DNA of 64,000 nucleotides from an uncultured Spirochaetota bacterium (GTDB lineage Bacteria > Spirochaetota > Spirochaetia > JAFGXN01), in assembly GCA_944390005.1 (NCBI GenBank), contig CALXOJ010000004.1, positions 1 to 64,000 on the forward strand, in the 5' to 3' direction. Positions 25,516 through 35,482 of the stretch are shown piece by piece. The notes beneath the pieces were generated by a model, which saw nothing but the letters and a program-made list of their open reading frames with translations, ran no database searches and was not told the DNA's origin. A program made the position numbers and the translations under genes. How positions within the stretch are numbered: position 1 is the stretch's first letter; the number at the start of each line of letters is the position of its first letter.

Positions 25516-26833
25516 ATTTTTTAAGAGCGAAAATATTTCTCTGAAAGCGAACGGCTGGGTTTTTGCCGTCTGTTTTTCGGGAGGTCCGGATTCAACGGCA
25601 CTTTTGCTGCTCATGCATCGACTTTCGATCCGTTATCAATTTCCTTTAAAAGCGGTTCATGTCCGTCATAATATCAGAAGCGAGGCGGAGAGCTGCGCAG
25701 AGGAGGAGTTTGTTCGCCGCTTTTGTCGGGAACGGAATATCGAAATTCACAGTGAATCTCTTCCGCCCGGGTTTCTTTCTCAGAAGCTTCGCGAATGCAA
25801 GCGTTCTCCGGAGGAAGCTGCCCGTATTGAACGTTATCGCATTTTTTGCAAATTAAAACAGGAAGGTTTTGCCGACTGGTTTTTGACTGCGCATCATGCC
25901 GATGATAATCGGGAAACGGTTGTTCAGCGGATTTTTGAAGGTGCCGGTCTTTTCGGATTGAAAGGAATTCCAAGGAGAAACGGTTTTTTCTTGCGACCGC
26001 TGCTGACAGTCTCCAAGCAGACGCTGATCGAATTGCTTTCCGAAAATCATTTGACCGGAATTTTCGATTCAACAAACGACGATTTATCGATATCAAGGAA
26101 CCGGTTCAGGTCAACGATTGCCCCGTTTTTGGACAGAGAAGTTCCCGGCTGGAAAAGCGGTATCGACCGCCTGATTGAAAAAGTGAATGCAGCGGCGCAG
26201 GCGCTTTTACGTCTGCCGATCGAAACAGTGATAGAAAAAGACGGAGACGGTGCTGTTTTTATTAGGCGGGAGCGGTGGAATTTATTACTGAAACAAGAGC
26301 GGTACGCAGTCGTTTATGCGGCGCTTCAAAGCCTTCTGACCGGGAGAGACCGCGAACGGATTTCGTTTGACTTTGTCAGGGAAACGGCAGAGTGTTTGTG
26401 CGGAGAAAAATTTTACCGCGGTGTTCGAATCAGATGCGATTCTGATCGAATTCTTTTTTCTCCGCCGGCGTCTTTCTTTTTACGGTACGCATTCTGTTTC
26501 GATGTTTCCGAGCCCGGATGTTACCGATTTCCCGGCGGTGTTGTGACCGTTCGGAAGGATCCGTTTCGCGATATTAATGCGGATTTTTCGATTTCCGTAA
26601 GTGAAGCAGTGCTGCCGCTCTTTCTTCGATCTTTTCGATTTGGAGACAACAGTTCTGCAGAAAAAACGGAAGTGCCGGCAAACGACCGTTTTTCATCTGC
26701 GGTTTTATGCGACCGAACGGGAGTGAAGGCCGTTTTGCCCGTTGCTAAACGCGTGACAAAAAATTCGGCGGATCTTGAAAAAAATCTTTTTTTTAACTAT
26801 TATATGGAAATAAGGACTGAACATGGCAGATAA
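25472..26833 (+). CDS. tilS: tRNA(Ile)-lysidine synthase
   Basis: Converts C34 of the CAT-anticodon tRNA-Ile to lysidine. The 453-residue protein has the PP-loop SGGPDSTALLL, the HVRHNIRSEAE segment, AHHADDNRETVVQRI and the RPLLTVSKQTLIELL region, followed by substrate-binding domains. ATG 25472 has GAAGG upstream and lies inside pth; an upstream in-frame start at 25445 is less likely. It overlaps ftsH by 11 bp, as tilS often does. Confidence 0.92.
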   Translation: MKSIRSVNPEKLLLEFFKSENISLKANGWVFAVCFSGGPDSTALLLLMHRLSIRYQFPLKAVHVRHNIRSEAESCAEEEFVRRFCRERNIEIHSESLPPGFLSQKLRECKRSPEEAARIERYRIFCKLKQEGFADWFLTAHHADDNRETVVQRIFEGAGLFGLKGIPRRNGFFLRPLLTVSKQTLIELLSENHLTGIFDSTNDDLSISRNRFRSTIAPFLDREVPGWKSGIDRLIEKVNAAAQALLRLPIETVIEKDGDGAVFIRRERWNLLLKQERYAVVYAALQSLLTGRDRERISFDFVRETAECLCGEKFYRGVRIRCDSDRILFSPPASFFLRYAFCFDVSEPGCYRFPGGVVTVRKDPFRDINADFSISVSEAVLPLFLRSFRFGDNSSAEKTEVPANDRFSSAVLCDRTGVKAVLPVAKRVTKNSADLEKNLFFNYYMEIRTEHGR

Positions 26834-28790
26834 CAAGAAACAAGATAAAAAAGGTCCGTTACCTCAAAACGAAGGTAATTTCTTTAAACCGAACCGTTTT
26901 GCGCTCATATTCTTACTCATCATCATTTTATCGGCACTTTATCTGGTTTTTACGAAAGATCGTCCGGTTATCGAATCCCGTAAATACTCCCAATTTCTGG
27001 AACGATTGGAAGCCGGTGATGTGGCTTCTGTCAGTATCATCGACGACCGCGAAATTCGCTACACATTGACAACCGATCCTTCTGTTGCGTACAAAACTTT
27101 GATTCCATATTTCGATGATCAGCTGCTCATTCGTCTTCAAGAAAAAGGAATTCAGTACGACGGACAAAAAAGCGATTCAAATCTTCTGCAGATTTTTCTG
27201 AGTTTTTTCCCCATGCTGCTGCTGTTGATTTTTTTCATCATCATGATGAGAGGACCAATGGGCGCATCTGGAAAGAGCGGAATGAGCTTCGGGCGCAGCA
27301 ATGCGCGGCGTTACGGTGAAGGCGAAGTGAAGGTTCGATTTAAAGATGTCGCCGGACAGGCAGAAGCTAAATCCGATTTGGCGGAAGTTGTCGATTTTTT
27401 GAAAAACAAGCAGAAATTTATCAAACTGGGAGCTAAAATTCCTAAAGGAATTTTGTTAGTCGGTCCTCCGGGAACAGGAAAAACGCTGTTGGCGAAAGCT
27501 GTTGCCGGCGAGGCAAAAGTTCCGTTTTTTTCCATGTCCGGTTCCGATTTTGTTGAAATGTTTGTCGGAGTCGGAGCCAGCCGCGTCAGGGATTTGTTTG
27601 ATCAAGGGCGTAAAAATGCGCCATGTATCATTTTCATCGATGAGTTGGATGCTGTCGGACGCAAGCGGGGCGCCGGTTACGGAGGCGGTCATGATGAACG
27701 GGAACAGACCTTGAATCAAATGCTGGTTGAGATGGATGGTTTCGGAACGCAGGAGGGAATCATTATTCTGGCGGCAACTAACCGTCCCGACGTTTTGGAC
27801 CCTGCACTGCTGCGTCCCGGTCGATTTGATCGTCAGGTGGTTGTTGGGCTGCCGGATGTTGCTGAACGGGAAGCGATTTTGAAGATTCATACGAAGAATA
27901 TTCCGTTGGGAAAAGACGTTAAACTCGATGTCATCGCCAAGGCAACTCCTGGATTTTCTGGCGCTGACTTGGAAAATCTCTGCAATGAAGCGGCTCTGTT
28001 GACGGCGCGCGCGGATAAAACATCGGTTACAATGGATTTTTTTGAGGAAGCTCGTGATAAAGTTTATATGGGAGCAGCTCGCAAATCGATGGTTTTAACC
28101 AAAGAGGAAAAACGGGCAACCGCTTTCCATGAAGCCGGACACGCATTGCTTTATTATTATATCAAAGAGTTGGATCCGCTGCACAAGGTCACAATTATTC
28201 CCCGAGGACGGGCGTTAGGCGTAACGTTTGCTTTGCCGGATCACGATAAACACAGCGAAACGCAGAGCCGCTTATTGGCAACCATTTCGGTGATGATGGG
28301 CGGGTATGTTGCCGAAAAGCTGATTTACGGAGAAACAACTACCGGTACACAGAACGATATTAAGCGGGCGACCGACTTGGCTCGTCAAATGGTTTGTGAG
28401 TGGGGAATGAGTCCGCTCGGATTTATGGCGTTCGGTGCTGAATCCGAACCGATTTTCATCGGACGAGAGCTCTCGCATCATAAAGATTATTCGGAAGGAA
28501 CTGCTTTGAAAATTGATGATGAAATTCGGCTCATCATGAAGCAGTGTTACGAGAGAACCGAATCGATTTTGACTGAACACATTGATCAGTTGAAATTGCT
28601 GGCAGAAGCTCTGATTGAACGTGAAACAATGGACGACAAAGAAATTCGGATTTTACTCGGTTTCCCGACAGAAGAGAAGTCTTCTGAAGAGCCGCAGATC
28701 GAAATTGTCTACGATAATGAAGAAAATTCCGATCAAAGCGAATCGGCGCCAATTGAATCTGAAGAGACCAACGAATCGGATAAAAAATGA
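26823..28790 (+). CDS. ftsH: ATP-dependent zinc metalloprotease FtsH
   Basis: Membrane AAA+ protease of 655 residues. Transmembrane helices at about 26-43 and 121-142 flank the periplasmic domain. The AAA module has Walker A GPPGTGKT at 214-221, Walker B FIDE around 271-274 and the second region of homology [16 protein letters not shown]. The zinc site is HEAGH at 436-440. The C-terminus is a long acidic tail. AAGGA precedes the ATG, and the stop overlaps lepA as ATGA. Confidence 0.98.
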   Translation: MADNKKQDKKGPLPQNEGNFFKPNRFALIFLLIIILSALYLVFTKDRPVIESRKYSQFLERLEAGDVASVSIIDDREIRYTLTTDPSVAYKTLIPYFDDQLLIRLQEKGIQYDGQKSDSNLLQIFLSFFPMLLLLIFFIIMMRGPMGASGKSGMSFGRSNARRYGEGEVKVRFKDVAGQAEAKSDLAEVVDFLKNKQKFIKLGAKIPKGILLVGPPGTGKTLLAKAVAGEAKVPFFSMSGSDFVEMFVGVGASRVRDLFDQGRKNAPCIIFIDELDAVGRKRGAGYGGGHDEREQTLNQMLVEMDGFGTQEGIIILAATNRPDVLDPALLRPGRFDRQVVVGLPDVAEREAILKIHTKNIPLGKDVKLDVIAKATPGFSGADLENLCNEAALLTARADKTSVTMDFFEEARDKVYMGAARKSMVLTKEEKRATAFHEAGHALLYYYIKELDPLHKVTIIPRGRALGVTFALPDHDKHSETQSRLLATISVMMGGYVAEKLIYGETTTGTQNDIKRATDLARQMVCEWGMSPLGFMAFGAESEPIFIGRELSHHKDYSEGTALKIDDEIRLIMKQCYERTESILTEHIDQLKLLAEALIERETMDDKEIRILLGFPTEEKSSEEPQIEIVYDNEENSDQSESAPIESEETNESDKK

Positions 28791-30595
28791 AACGGGAAGC
28801 GGTTCGTAATTTTTGTATTATCGCACACATTGACCACGGGAAATCAACTTTGGCAGACCGTTTTATTGAAAAGGCCAAAATTGTCGACGAAAGAATCGGT
28901 GTTGCCAATCAGGTTCTCGACAATATGGATATTGAACGCGAACGAGGCATCACCATTAAAAGTCAGGCAGTTTCAATTCCGTATACTGCCAAAAACGGAC
29001 GAAAATATATTTTAAATTTGGTTGATACTCCGGGACATGTCGACTTTACTTATGAAGTTTCCCGCGCTATTTCCGCCTGCGAAGGTGCGTTGCTCTTAAT
29101 TGACGCCAGCCAGGGGGTTGAAGCGCAGACATTGGCAAATATGTACCTCGCTGTCGAACATAACCTGGAAATCATTCCTGTCATTAATAAAATTGATTTG
29201 CCGAGCGCCGACATCGAAGCGGTTAAACATCAAATTGATCACGATCTCGGTTTGGATGCGGAAACGGCGGTTGCGGTTTCTGCAAAAATCGGAACGGGAG
29301 TGGATGAACTGTTTGAGAAGATTGTTGAATTGATTCCTCCGCCGGAAGAGAAGGACAACGAGCCGTTGCGGGCGTTGATTTTCGATTCTCACTACGACAC
29401 CTACCGCGGCGTTGTGGTTCATATTCGTGTTTTTTCCGGAGTTTTGAAAGAAGGTCAAACTGTTCGATTCATGCACAGCGGATCCGATTACAAAATTGAA
29501 GAAACCGGTATTTTCCGACTGCGATTGGAACGTAAACCTGAAGGTTTGCACTCCGGCGACGTCGGCTACTTGATTGCCGGCATCAAAACTATTTCCGACG
29601 TTCGGGTCGGAGATACGGTTACACTTGCGGAAAATCCGGCGTCCGCTCCGTTGAAGGGATTTAAAGAAGTGAAGCCGGTCGTTTTTTCTTCAATTTACCC
29701 CGTCGATGCAAGCGATTATGAAGAATTGTTGTCGGCTATCGAAAAATTAAAGCTGAACGATGCCTCTCTTGTCTACGAAAAAGATTCGTCTGCCGCGCTC
29801 GGTTTCGGATTCCGTTGCGGATTTCTTGGACTTTTGCATCTTGAAGTTGTGCAGGAGCGAATCGAACGAGAATTCGGTCTTTCTATCATTTTTACAAGCC
29901 CCTCTGTTGAATATCGCGTCACAATGCGAAACGGTGAAGTGAAAATGATCGATAATCCGGTCGATTATCCCAATCCGGCTCATATCGAAAAAACAGAAGA
30001 ACCGTACATTCGCGCTACTATCATTACCCCGGCTGAATATGTCGGTGCGGTCATCAATCTCTGCCTGGAAAAACGAGGTTATCAGGAATCGATGACTTAT
30101 CTGGATGAAAAGCGTGTAGAGATGGTTTATAATATGCCGTTAGCAGAGGTTCTTTTTGAATTTTATGATCGATTGAAGTCGATTTCGAGAGGATACGCTT
30201 CTTTTGATTATGAAGTGACGGATTTTCAGCCGACAGAATTGGTTAAGCTTGATATTTTGCTGAACGGCAATCCTGTCGATGCGCTTTCTCAGCTGATTTA
30301 TAAAGCTAATGCGGCGTATAAAGGGCGAATTATCTGCAAAAAATTGAAAGAAGAGATTCCCAGGCACCAATTTCCGATTCCGATTCAGGGCGCTATTGGA
30401 TCAACTATCGTTTCACGGGAAACCATTTCCGCTGTCCGAAAAGACGTGACAGCCAAATGTTACGGCGGAGACATCAGCCGCAAGCGGAAGCTTTTAGAGA
30501 AACAAAAAGAAGGCAAAAAGCGGATGAAGATGATCGGTAATGTTGAATTGCCGCAGTCGGCATTTTTATCGGTTCTTAAATCGGACGTCGATTGA
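28787..30595 (+). CDS. lepA: Elongation factor 4 (LepA)
   Basis: Translational GTPase that acts on stalled or misassembled ribosomes. The 602-residue protein has G1 AHIDHGKST, the RERGITIKSQ switch, DTPGHVDF, NKIDLPSAD, and the LepA-specific C-terminal domain (QGAIGSTIVSRETISA and SRKRKLLEKQKEGKKRMK). Length is normal. The last 20 bases overlap the 3' end of the convergent DUF115 gene. Confidence 0.97.
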   Translation: MKREAVRNFCIIAHIDHGKSTLADRFIEKAKIVDERIGVANQVLDNMDIERERGITIKSQAVSIPYTAKNGRKYILNLVDTPGHVDFTYEVSRAISACEGALLLIDASQGVEAQTLANMYLAVEHNLEIIPVINKIDLPSADIEAVKHQIDHDLGLDAETAVAVSAKIGTGVDELFEKIVELIPPPEEKDNEPLRALIFDSHYDTYRGVVVHIRVFSGVLKEGQTVRFMHSGSDYKIEETGIFRLRLERKPEGLHSGDVGYLIAGIKTISDVRVGDTVTLAENPASAPLKGFKEVKPVVFSSIYPVDASDYEELLSAIEKLKLNDASLVYEKDSSAALGFGFRCGFLGLLHLEVVQERIEREFGLSIIFTSPSVEYRVTMRNGEVKMIDNPVDYPNPAHIEKTEEPYIRATIITPAEYVGAVINLCLEKRGYQESMTYLDEKRVEMVYNMPLAEVLFEFYDRLKSISRGYASFDYEVTDFQPTELVKLDILLNGNPVDALSQLIYKANAAYKGRIICKKLKEEIPRHQFPIPIQGAIGSTIVSRETISAVRKDVTAKCYGGDISRKRKLLEKQKEGKKRMKMIGNVELPQSAFLSVLKSDVD

Positions 30596-32129
30596 TTTTC
30601 TTTAGCAGCCTTTGAAATTTTTTGACGAAAAAAGCGACACGAACTTCGTAAGAACGGTTTCGATGATCGGGTGGATAGTCCGGGAAAAATCGATGCAAAT
30701 AATCGATTTCGCGCGCTGTTTCATCGGATAGATTTCCGGCTGCAAGCTCATTTTCGGCTGTTGCCAACAGAACCGTTTCGTTTTCAAAAAAGACAGCGGA
30801 TTCAGAAACGGGAATCTCCGGAACTGCACTAACATTAAGCGGTTTTAAAGGTTTTTTCGGCAGAGAGATCTCTTTTGTGCTCATTCGGGGCAATCCGAGC
30901 GGTAATCCGTCCGTGCGGCAATCGTAAACTCGTTTCCAATGCTCTGCTTCGGTTCGAATCAGGGAGGCATCATTCAAAAGAGCGGGAGAAACGGCTACGC
31001 GCCGTCCGCAGACGCTTTCGACAAAGGTCGTTGCCGATGCAAAACCGTTCTCAAATCCCGAAAACCGAGAGTGCTGTCTCAAAAGGCTTTCATGGGACTC
31101 CGTTCCCCGCGCATGGCTTTTTCCGGGCGAAAAACAGAAATCGAGGCCGGCAATAAAAATTTTCCCGGATGTCAGCTCAAATGCTGCTGTCAATGCGGCA
31201 ACGCCGACGGAGCCTGTCTGGGGAAACGGCGCAAAATGTTGGGGAAGACGGTCGGCGCAGGCGGCTTGAGTAAACGGAATTTGAATCGGTTTTTTTCTGC
31301 GGAAATGTCGGTTAGCTGATGGCGCTGATGAAATTTCGGTGATATACACGGTTTTTTGAGGGATCCCATAAATAAAATCGCTGATGTTGGCGCTTTGACT
31401 TTCCAATACAACCACGAAATCGGGAATAATTCCGCTTTTCAGTAAAACAGGGAGCGCTGTATCGGCGGCAACAATTCGGAAAAACGTCCGCTGTGCCGAC
31501 AAAAACGGCAGAACGTCTTCCAATGATTCTCCGGCTCCGCAAACAAAATAATCGGTATTTTCTTTTTCAAGAATTGAATCGTCCAAACCAATTTTTAAGT
31601 TCCTGAAAATATTGCGAAATGGCAAATCTTTGAAGAAAAGGAGAACCGATCGATTTTTCCAAAAAAAATCGATCTCTTTCTGAACAGCGAATGCGATGCG
31701 ATCGTAGAGATCTTTATGAAGAAAATAAGCGTTATTCAGGACCGGGACGAAAACTTTTCGATAGCGGTCGATTGAAAGCGGCGTACGGATTCTGTTTATC
31801 AGATCGGTTAATGATTTTTCAAATCGGCTTTCATCGAAAAAGAAACATTCACATTCCGTTGTGAGTTCAAAAAGAGCTTTGTCGACTTCGACGCACAAAA
31901 AAAAACATTTGTTTTGATTTGCGCATTTTTGCCGGATGATTTCGACTCCATATCCAAGTAAAGGAGACGGAAGAAGGCAGATGCTGTGAGGGGATGGAAT
32001 AAACGCCTCTGCTGTTTGTTCAGCACGCGCTTTCGGTGCGTAGCGCGAATAAAGGGGACGCCCTTCGTAAATTAAGTTGTCTCCTCCGTCTAAAAGAGCG
32101 GGGGAGACAGTTGGGAAATTTTCTGACAA
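30576..32129 (-). CDS. DUF115 / MptE-like protein (motility-associated glycosyltransferase family)
   Basis: The 517-residue soluble protein has the DUF115 core: CGAGESLEDVLPFL, AADTALPVLLKSGIIPDFVVVLE, TGSVGVAALTAAFELT and IFIAGLDFCFSPGKSHARG. Bacterial members are often annotated as 6-hydroxymethylpterin pyrophosphokinase-like; several lie with flagellar genes and modify flagellin. The target here cannot be seen and no flagellar gene is in the window. The start is TTG at 32129, five bases after the upstream PPIase stop, with no convincing Shine-Dalgarno, so translation is probably coupled. It is convergent with lepA and overlaps it by 20 bp. Confidence 0.82.
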   Translation of the reverse strand: MSENFPTVSPALLDGGDNLIYEGRPLYSRYAPKARAEQTAEAFIPSPHSICLLPSPLLGYGVEIIRQKCANQNKCFFLCVEVDKALFELTTECECFFFDESRFEKSLTDLINRIRTPLSIDRYRKVFVPVLNNAYFLHKDLYDRIAFAVQKEIDFFWKNRSVLLFFKDLPFRNIFRNLKIGLDDSILEKENTDYFVCGAGESLEDVLPFLSAQRTFFRIVAADTALPVLLKSGIIPDFVVVLESQSANISDFIYGIPQKTVYITEISSAPSANRHFRRKKPIQIPFTQAACADRLPQHFAPFPQTGSVGVAALTAAFELTSGKIFIAGLDFCFSPGKSHARGTESHESLLRQHSRFSGFENGFASATTFVESVCGRRVAVSPALLNDASLIRTEAEHWKRVYDCRTDGLPLGLPRMSTKEISLPKKPLKPLNVSAVPEIPVSESAVFFENETVLLATAENELAAGNLSDETAREIDYLHRFFPDYPPDHRNRSYEVRVAFFVKKFQRLLKKINRRPI

Positions 32130-32134
32130 AGTCT

Positions 32135-33664
32135 TTATTCTGCCGAATAAGAAAACATTTCGCTGTAAGTTTCCATAAATTTTTGAGTGTTGTCGCGATA
32201 GCTTTTATGATTTAATATGTAGTTTTGGAAACCTTCATCTCCGCCGGGAATCAGAGAGGCAAGCGAAGCTGAATCGCCAAGAGTCGCTGCTTCTTCGATT
32301 TCAGAAACTTCATAAATGATATTGCCGGCATCAGTATAAACTGTTTCAGCGACCTTATTTGTTTCGGCTGTAAAAACCGCTTTAAAAAACGATTCGTCGC
32401 CGTAAACGGAATTTAAAACATCTTCTCTGTCTTCGTTTTGTATACGGCCGATTTCAGCAAGTCCGTTGACGTTGACGGCAAATGGGCGGGTTGTCAGAAC
32501 CGTCAGTCCGAGTGTTTCGGCAGCCTGAGCCAAACCTTCCGCGGCAGCGGCGTCGGCGGCTGCGGAAGTCAGGTCTGTGACGAATGCAGCCGCAGCGTCG
32601 CTGTCATTATAAGCAATGTAATCACGGATTTCTGTAACGATTTCGTCATTTTCCAAATCGGCGGGAACAGATTCTTTGGTGATTTGGAACAGCAGATAAC
32701 CGTATTCGGTTTTAATGACTTCGCTCAATTCGCCGGTTTTCAATGCTGCTAGCTTCAGAAATTCGGTTTCATTTTCTGTGCCGAATTGATTCAGGAGTTC
32801 GTAAAAGTAAAGAGTTGTTTCTTTTCCGCCGTCGGTGTCAATGGTAGAATCTTCAGCCAGGCGGGAAAATCCTTCCGGATCTTTTTCAATTTCATCAAGC
32901 AGAAATTCCATTTCAGTCTCCGTGGAAACCAAAATCTTTCGGAAGGAAAGTTGTGTAAACAGATTAATTTTATCGGATTGCGAAGCGTATTCGATAAAAT
33001 AGGAATCGGGGAGCGACTCTTCGTCGATTTGAAGATAACGAAGCGCCCGTTTCTGAGGAAATGCTTTTTCATTCAGAAAAGAGGTTTCAAAATCGCGGAT
33101 TTCCGGAATAAGAGCGAGATCTTCTCTGAATGTCATTGAGAGATACTCTTTTTTCACTCCGTCGATTTGAGTTTGCCGCTGCTTATCCGAAAGCTCTTTA
33201 TACGCTTTTAATGATTCTTTTTGAGCGACCGGATCGACTTGCGCTAAAATCGAGCGGGCAATCAAATGCTCCGCTTTTTGAGAAGTGGCGACAATACCGC
33301 TTTTGTCTAAAATCGATTCAATAAAGTTTTCGTAAGCGGTCATGAAAAACGCTCCTTGAAAAGCGCTTACCCGCAATTGACTGCGCATGTAATCGGGGGC
33401 GTTCTGCAAGTCGACGCCGTAGGCTGCCGCTAAATTACGCTCGTACGATTCCCACGCGTAACCGAAGTTTTCGTCGAAATAAATCGTCTTTCCGGCCGCT
33501 TTTCCGAGCGAAATCGACTTCGCATAACCGGAGCCGAATACAGGACCGATAACGAATGTGATGACAATCAAAACCAGTGTGACAACCGTACCCCAGTACA
33601 GAACAGGGGAGTGAGCGCGGCGCTCTTCAACGGTATTCTTTTTTTCTTTTTGCTGCTGTTGCAT
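32135..33664 (-). CDS. Membrane-anchored SurA/PpiD-like peptidyl-prolyl isomerase
   Basis: The 509-residue protein has a short basic cytoplasmic N-terminus and one transmembrane helix at about 24-45 (LYWGTVVTLVLIVITFVIG). A SurA_N-type chaperone domain and a parvulin-like domain with LSFRKILVSTETEM, FSRLAEDSTIDTDGG and LSEVIKTEYGYLLFQI follow. This layout is that of PpiD, a periplasmic folding helper. Several parvulin signature residues are loose, so isomerase activity is uncertain. ATG 33664 has GAGG at seven bases. It is transcribed ahead of the DUF115 gene. Confidence 0.8.
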   Translation of the reverse strand: MQQQQKEKKNTVEERRAHSPVLYWGTVVTLVLIVITFVIGPVFGSGYAKSISLGKAAGKTIYFDENFGYAWESYERNLAAAYGVDLQNAPDYMRSQLRVSAFQGAFFMTAYENFIESILDKSGIVATSQKAEHLIARSILAQVDPVAQKESLKAYKELSDKQRQTQIDGVKKEYLSMTFREDLALIPEIRDFETSFLNEKAFPQKRALRYLQIDEESLPDSYFIEYASQSDKINLFTQLSFRKILVSTETEMEFLLDEIEKDPEGFSRLAEDSTIDTDGGKETTLYFYELLNQFGTENETEFLKLAALKTGELSEVIKTEYGYLLFQITKESVPADLENDEIVTEIRDYIAYNDSDAAAAFVTDLTSAAADAAAAEGLAQAAETLGLTVLTTRPFAVNVNGLAEIGRIQNEDREDVLNSVYGDESFFKAVFTAETNKVAETVYTDAGNIIYEVSEIEEAATLGDSASLASLIPGGDEGFQNYILNHKSYRDNTQKFMETYSEMFSYSAE

Positions 33665-33704
33665 ACGAAAACCTCATTGTTGTATATATATGAAATTTTT
33701 TACT

Positions 33705-33733
33705 ATCATATCATAAATTGAAGTTTGTTTCAA
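33705..33733 (-). promoter_or_regulatory. Promoter of the PPIase-DUF115 pair
   Basis: On the minus strand TTGAAA (33733-33728), 17-bp spacer, TATGAT (33710-33705). Expected start near 33698 gives a 34-nt AT-rich leader with GAGG. Confidence 0.6.
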
Positions 33734-33778
33734 TTATTTTTTTCTTCAGGAATTCAACGGGTGTTTTGAGAAAAGCGC

Positions 33779-33807
33779 TTAAATACGGACGTTTTTTTTC
33801 CGATATT
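33779..33807 (+). promoter_or_regulatory. Weak promoter with leaderless geometry for the LysM gene
   Basis: TTAAAT (33779-33784), 17-bp spacer, GATATT (33802-33807), six bases before ATG 33814. Both boxes are poor matches alone; the spacing repeats the pattern seen at 8561, 14413 and 58250. Confidence 0.35.
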
Positions 33808-33813
33808 TTGAAT

Positions 33814-34710
33814 ATGAAGATTAAAGTTTTCTGTGCGTTTCTTTTTTTTTCGCTTTTGACGTTTTCTGTAACGGCGCAGCAAAAAACCCATATCGTTGAG
33901 AATGGAGAAACTCTCTATTCGTTAGCGCGCAAATATAATGTTTCGGTTTCCGATTTAGCAAAAATCAATGATTTTTCGGCTGAGACAAAGATTAAAACAG
34001 GTCAAAAATTGGTTATTCCAATTAAAGATGCTGATTCCCAAAAAGAATCGAAAACAACCCCTTCGTTTCATATTGTTCAAAAAGGGGAAACACTTTACGC
34101 CATTGCCCGTCGGTATCAAACGACTGTCGAAAAACTTGCATCGGATAATCGGTTGAAAAATAATGTCATCTTTGCGGGGCAGAAGCTGGCTCTCAACGGC
34201 AGTGTCTCCGATACCGGAAAAGAGACGATTGTTTCGACCGAAGCAAAAAAAACGGTTGCCGCGGCTGAAATTCCTCCGAAAAAAAACTCTGCGGTGATTT
34301 CGACGGCTGCTGCGAACGTCGGCATAACCGCAGCTGAAAAAAAAGAAAAGAAAAAAGTGGTCGCTGCCAATAAAAAGTGGCCGGCTTCGGGCGAGGTCTA
34401 TTATTTCCAAGGGAAAATTCCCGGGATCGAAATCGATCTCAAGGAAAATTCCGATATCGTTTCTGTCTGCAACGGAACTATCAAAACAGCTTCGATTTTC
34501 AGAGGTTACGGACACGTGGTTGTTGTCGAAGCGTATAATAAAATGCTTTACACATATGCCGGCTTTGATTCTCTTTCCGTTAAAGAAGGGGATGCCGTCA
34601 AAGCGGGCGAAAAGATCGGTGAAGCTGATGCGGCAGTGGCTTCGAAAATTTACCTTTTTGTTTATCAAAACGGAATGGCGGTCAATCCGGTTTCAGCGCC
34701 GCGATTTTAA
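33814..34710 (+). CDS. Exported protein with two LysM domains and a degenerate LytM (M23) domain
   Basis: The 298-residue protein has a signal peptide (MKIKVFCAFLFFSLLTF, cleavage near TAQQ) and LysM domains at about 25-70 and 85-130 (IVENGETLYSLARKYNV, IVQKGETLYAIARRYQT). An Ala/Lys-rich linker and a C-terminal LytM fold follow. The zinc ligands of M23 peptidases are missing: the expected HxxxD reads GIEID, and the expected HxH reads IYLF. It is therefore more like the NlpD/EnvC activators of amidases than an enzyme. The frame extends upstream to 33718, but only ATG 33814 gives a signal peptide. No ribosome-binding site precedes it. Confidence 0.85.
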   Translation: MKIKVFCAFLFFSLLTFSVTAQQKTHIVENGETLYSLARKYNVSVSDLAKINDFSAETKIKTGQKLVIPIKDADSQKESKTTPSFHIVQKGETLYAIARRYQTTVEKLASDNRLKNNVIFAGQKLALNGSVSDTGKETIVSTEAKKTVAAAEIPPKKNSAVISTAAANVGITAAEKKEKKKVVAANKKWPASGEVYYFQGKIPGIEIDLKENSDIVSVCNGTIKTASIFRGYGHVVVVEAYNKMLYTYAGFDSLSVKEGDAVKAGEKIGEADAAVASKIYLFVYQNGMAVNPVSAPRF

Positions 34711-35459
34711 TGAAGAGTGTCAAAACTCACTGCATCATCCTGAAAAGCACCGTTGTCCGTGAAATCGATAAAGCAGTAACGATGATTTCTCCTGATATCG
34801 GTATTTTTACCGTTACAGCTTTCGGAGCCTGTAAATCACGTAATCGTTTCGGTGGAAAGTTGGAACCGTTTTCAGTTCTTTCGGCGGAATTGACGGTCAA
34901 AATGCGCGGCATAGAGGCGGAATATCAGATCAAAGAGCTGACACTTCTCGATTCATTTGCAAATCTGACAACATCCTACGAAATTGTTTTAACCGCTCAA
35001 TTTTTCTGCGAAGTTTTATTGAAAAACAATACGGCCGGCGAAGATCGGCGAATGTTTTCACTTTTGTATCATGCGCTGAGAGCTTTGAATCAATGCGATG
35101 GAGAAGAATCGAAAAACGCGGTTGTGATTAATTTTTTGGTTCGATATCTTGCGTTTACCGGTTTTTTTGCTCCATTAATCGAATGTTCTTCGTGCGGAAG
35201 AGCGTTTAATGACAACGAACCGGTTTTTATGCAGCGCTCGGATCATCAGCCCTATTGCTCTGACTGCGTTTACGGCGACAGTGTGCCTTTGGAGCCTGAA
35301 TTGAGGAGCTATCTGAATACAATTTTAAAAATTCGTTTTGCGCAAACGTCTGAAATTCCCATTAATATTAACGGAGGCCGCAAGTTAAAAGCATATCTGA
35401 TTTCATTGTTAAAAGAACTTTCCGGTTTTCGCTACAAAACTCTTGAAAGTTTACATTGA
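34710..35459 (+). CDS. recO: DNA repair protein RecO
   Basis: RecO anneals single strands and loads RecA with RecR. The 249-residue protein has the N-terminal OB fold (THCIILKSTVVREIDK, VTAFGACKSRNRFGGKLEPFS). The C-terminal part has four cysteines, CSSC and CSDC, in a zinc-finger arrangement. The ATG overlaps the stop of the LysM gene (TAATG). It is followed by recJ, another RecFOR-pathway gene, after 23 bp. Confidence 0.88.
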   Translation: MKSVKTHCIILKSTVVREIDKAVTMISPDIGIFTVTAFGACKSRNRFGGKLEPFSVLSAELTVKMRGIEAEYQIKELTLLDSFANLTTSYEIVLTAQFFCEVLLKNNTAGEDRRMFSLLYHALRALNQCDGEESKNAVVINFLVRYLAFTGFFAPLIECSSCGRAFNDNEPVFMQRSDHQPYCSDCVYGDSVPLEPELRSYLNTILKIRFAQTSEIPININGGRKLKAYLISLLKELSGFRYKTLESLH

Positions 35460-35471
35460 TATGCTTATTAT
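35443..35471 (+). promoter_or_regulatory. Promoter for recJ
   Basis: TTGAAA (35443-35448), 17-bp spacer, TATTAT (35466-35471), overlapping the end of recO. Expected start near 35478 would leave only about five bases before ATG 35483, so the mRNA from this promoter would be almost leaderless. Confidence 0.5.
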
Positions 35472-35482
35472 GCGGATGAGAG

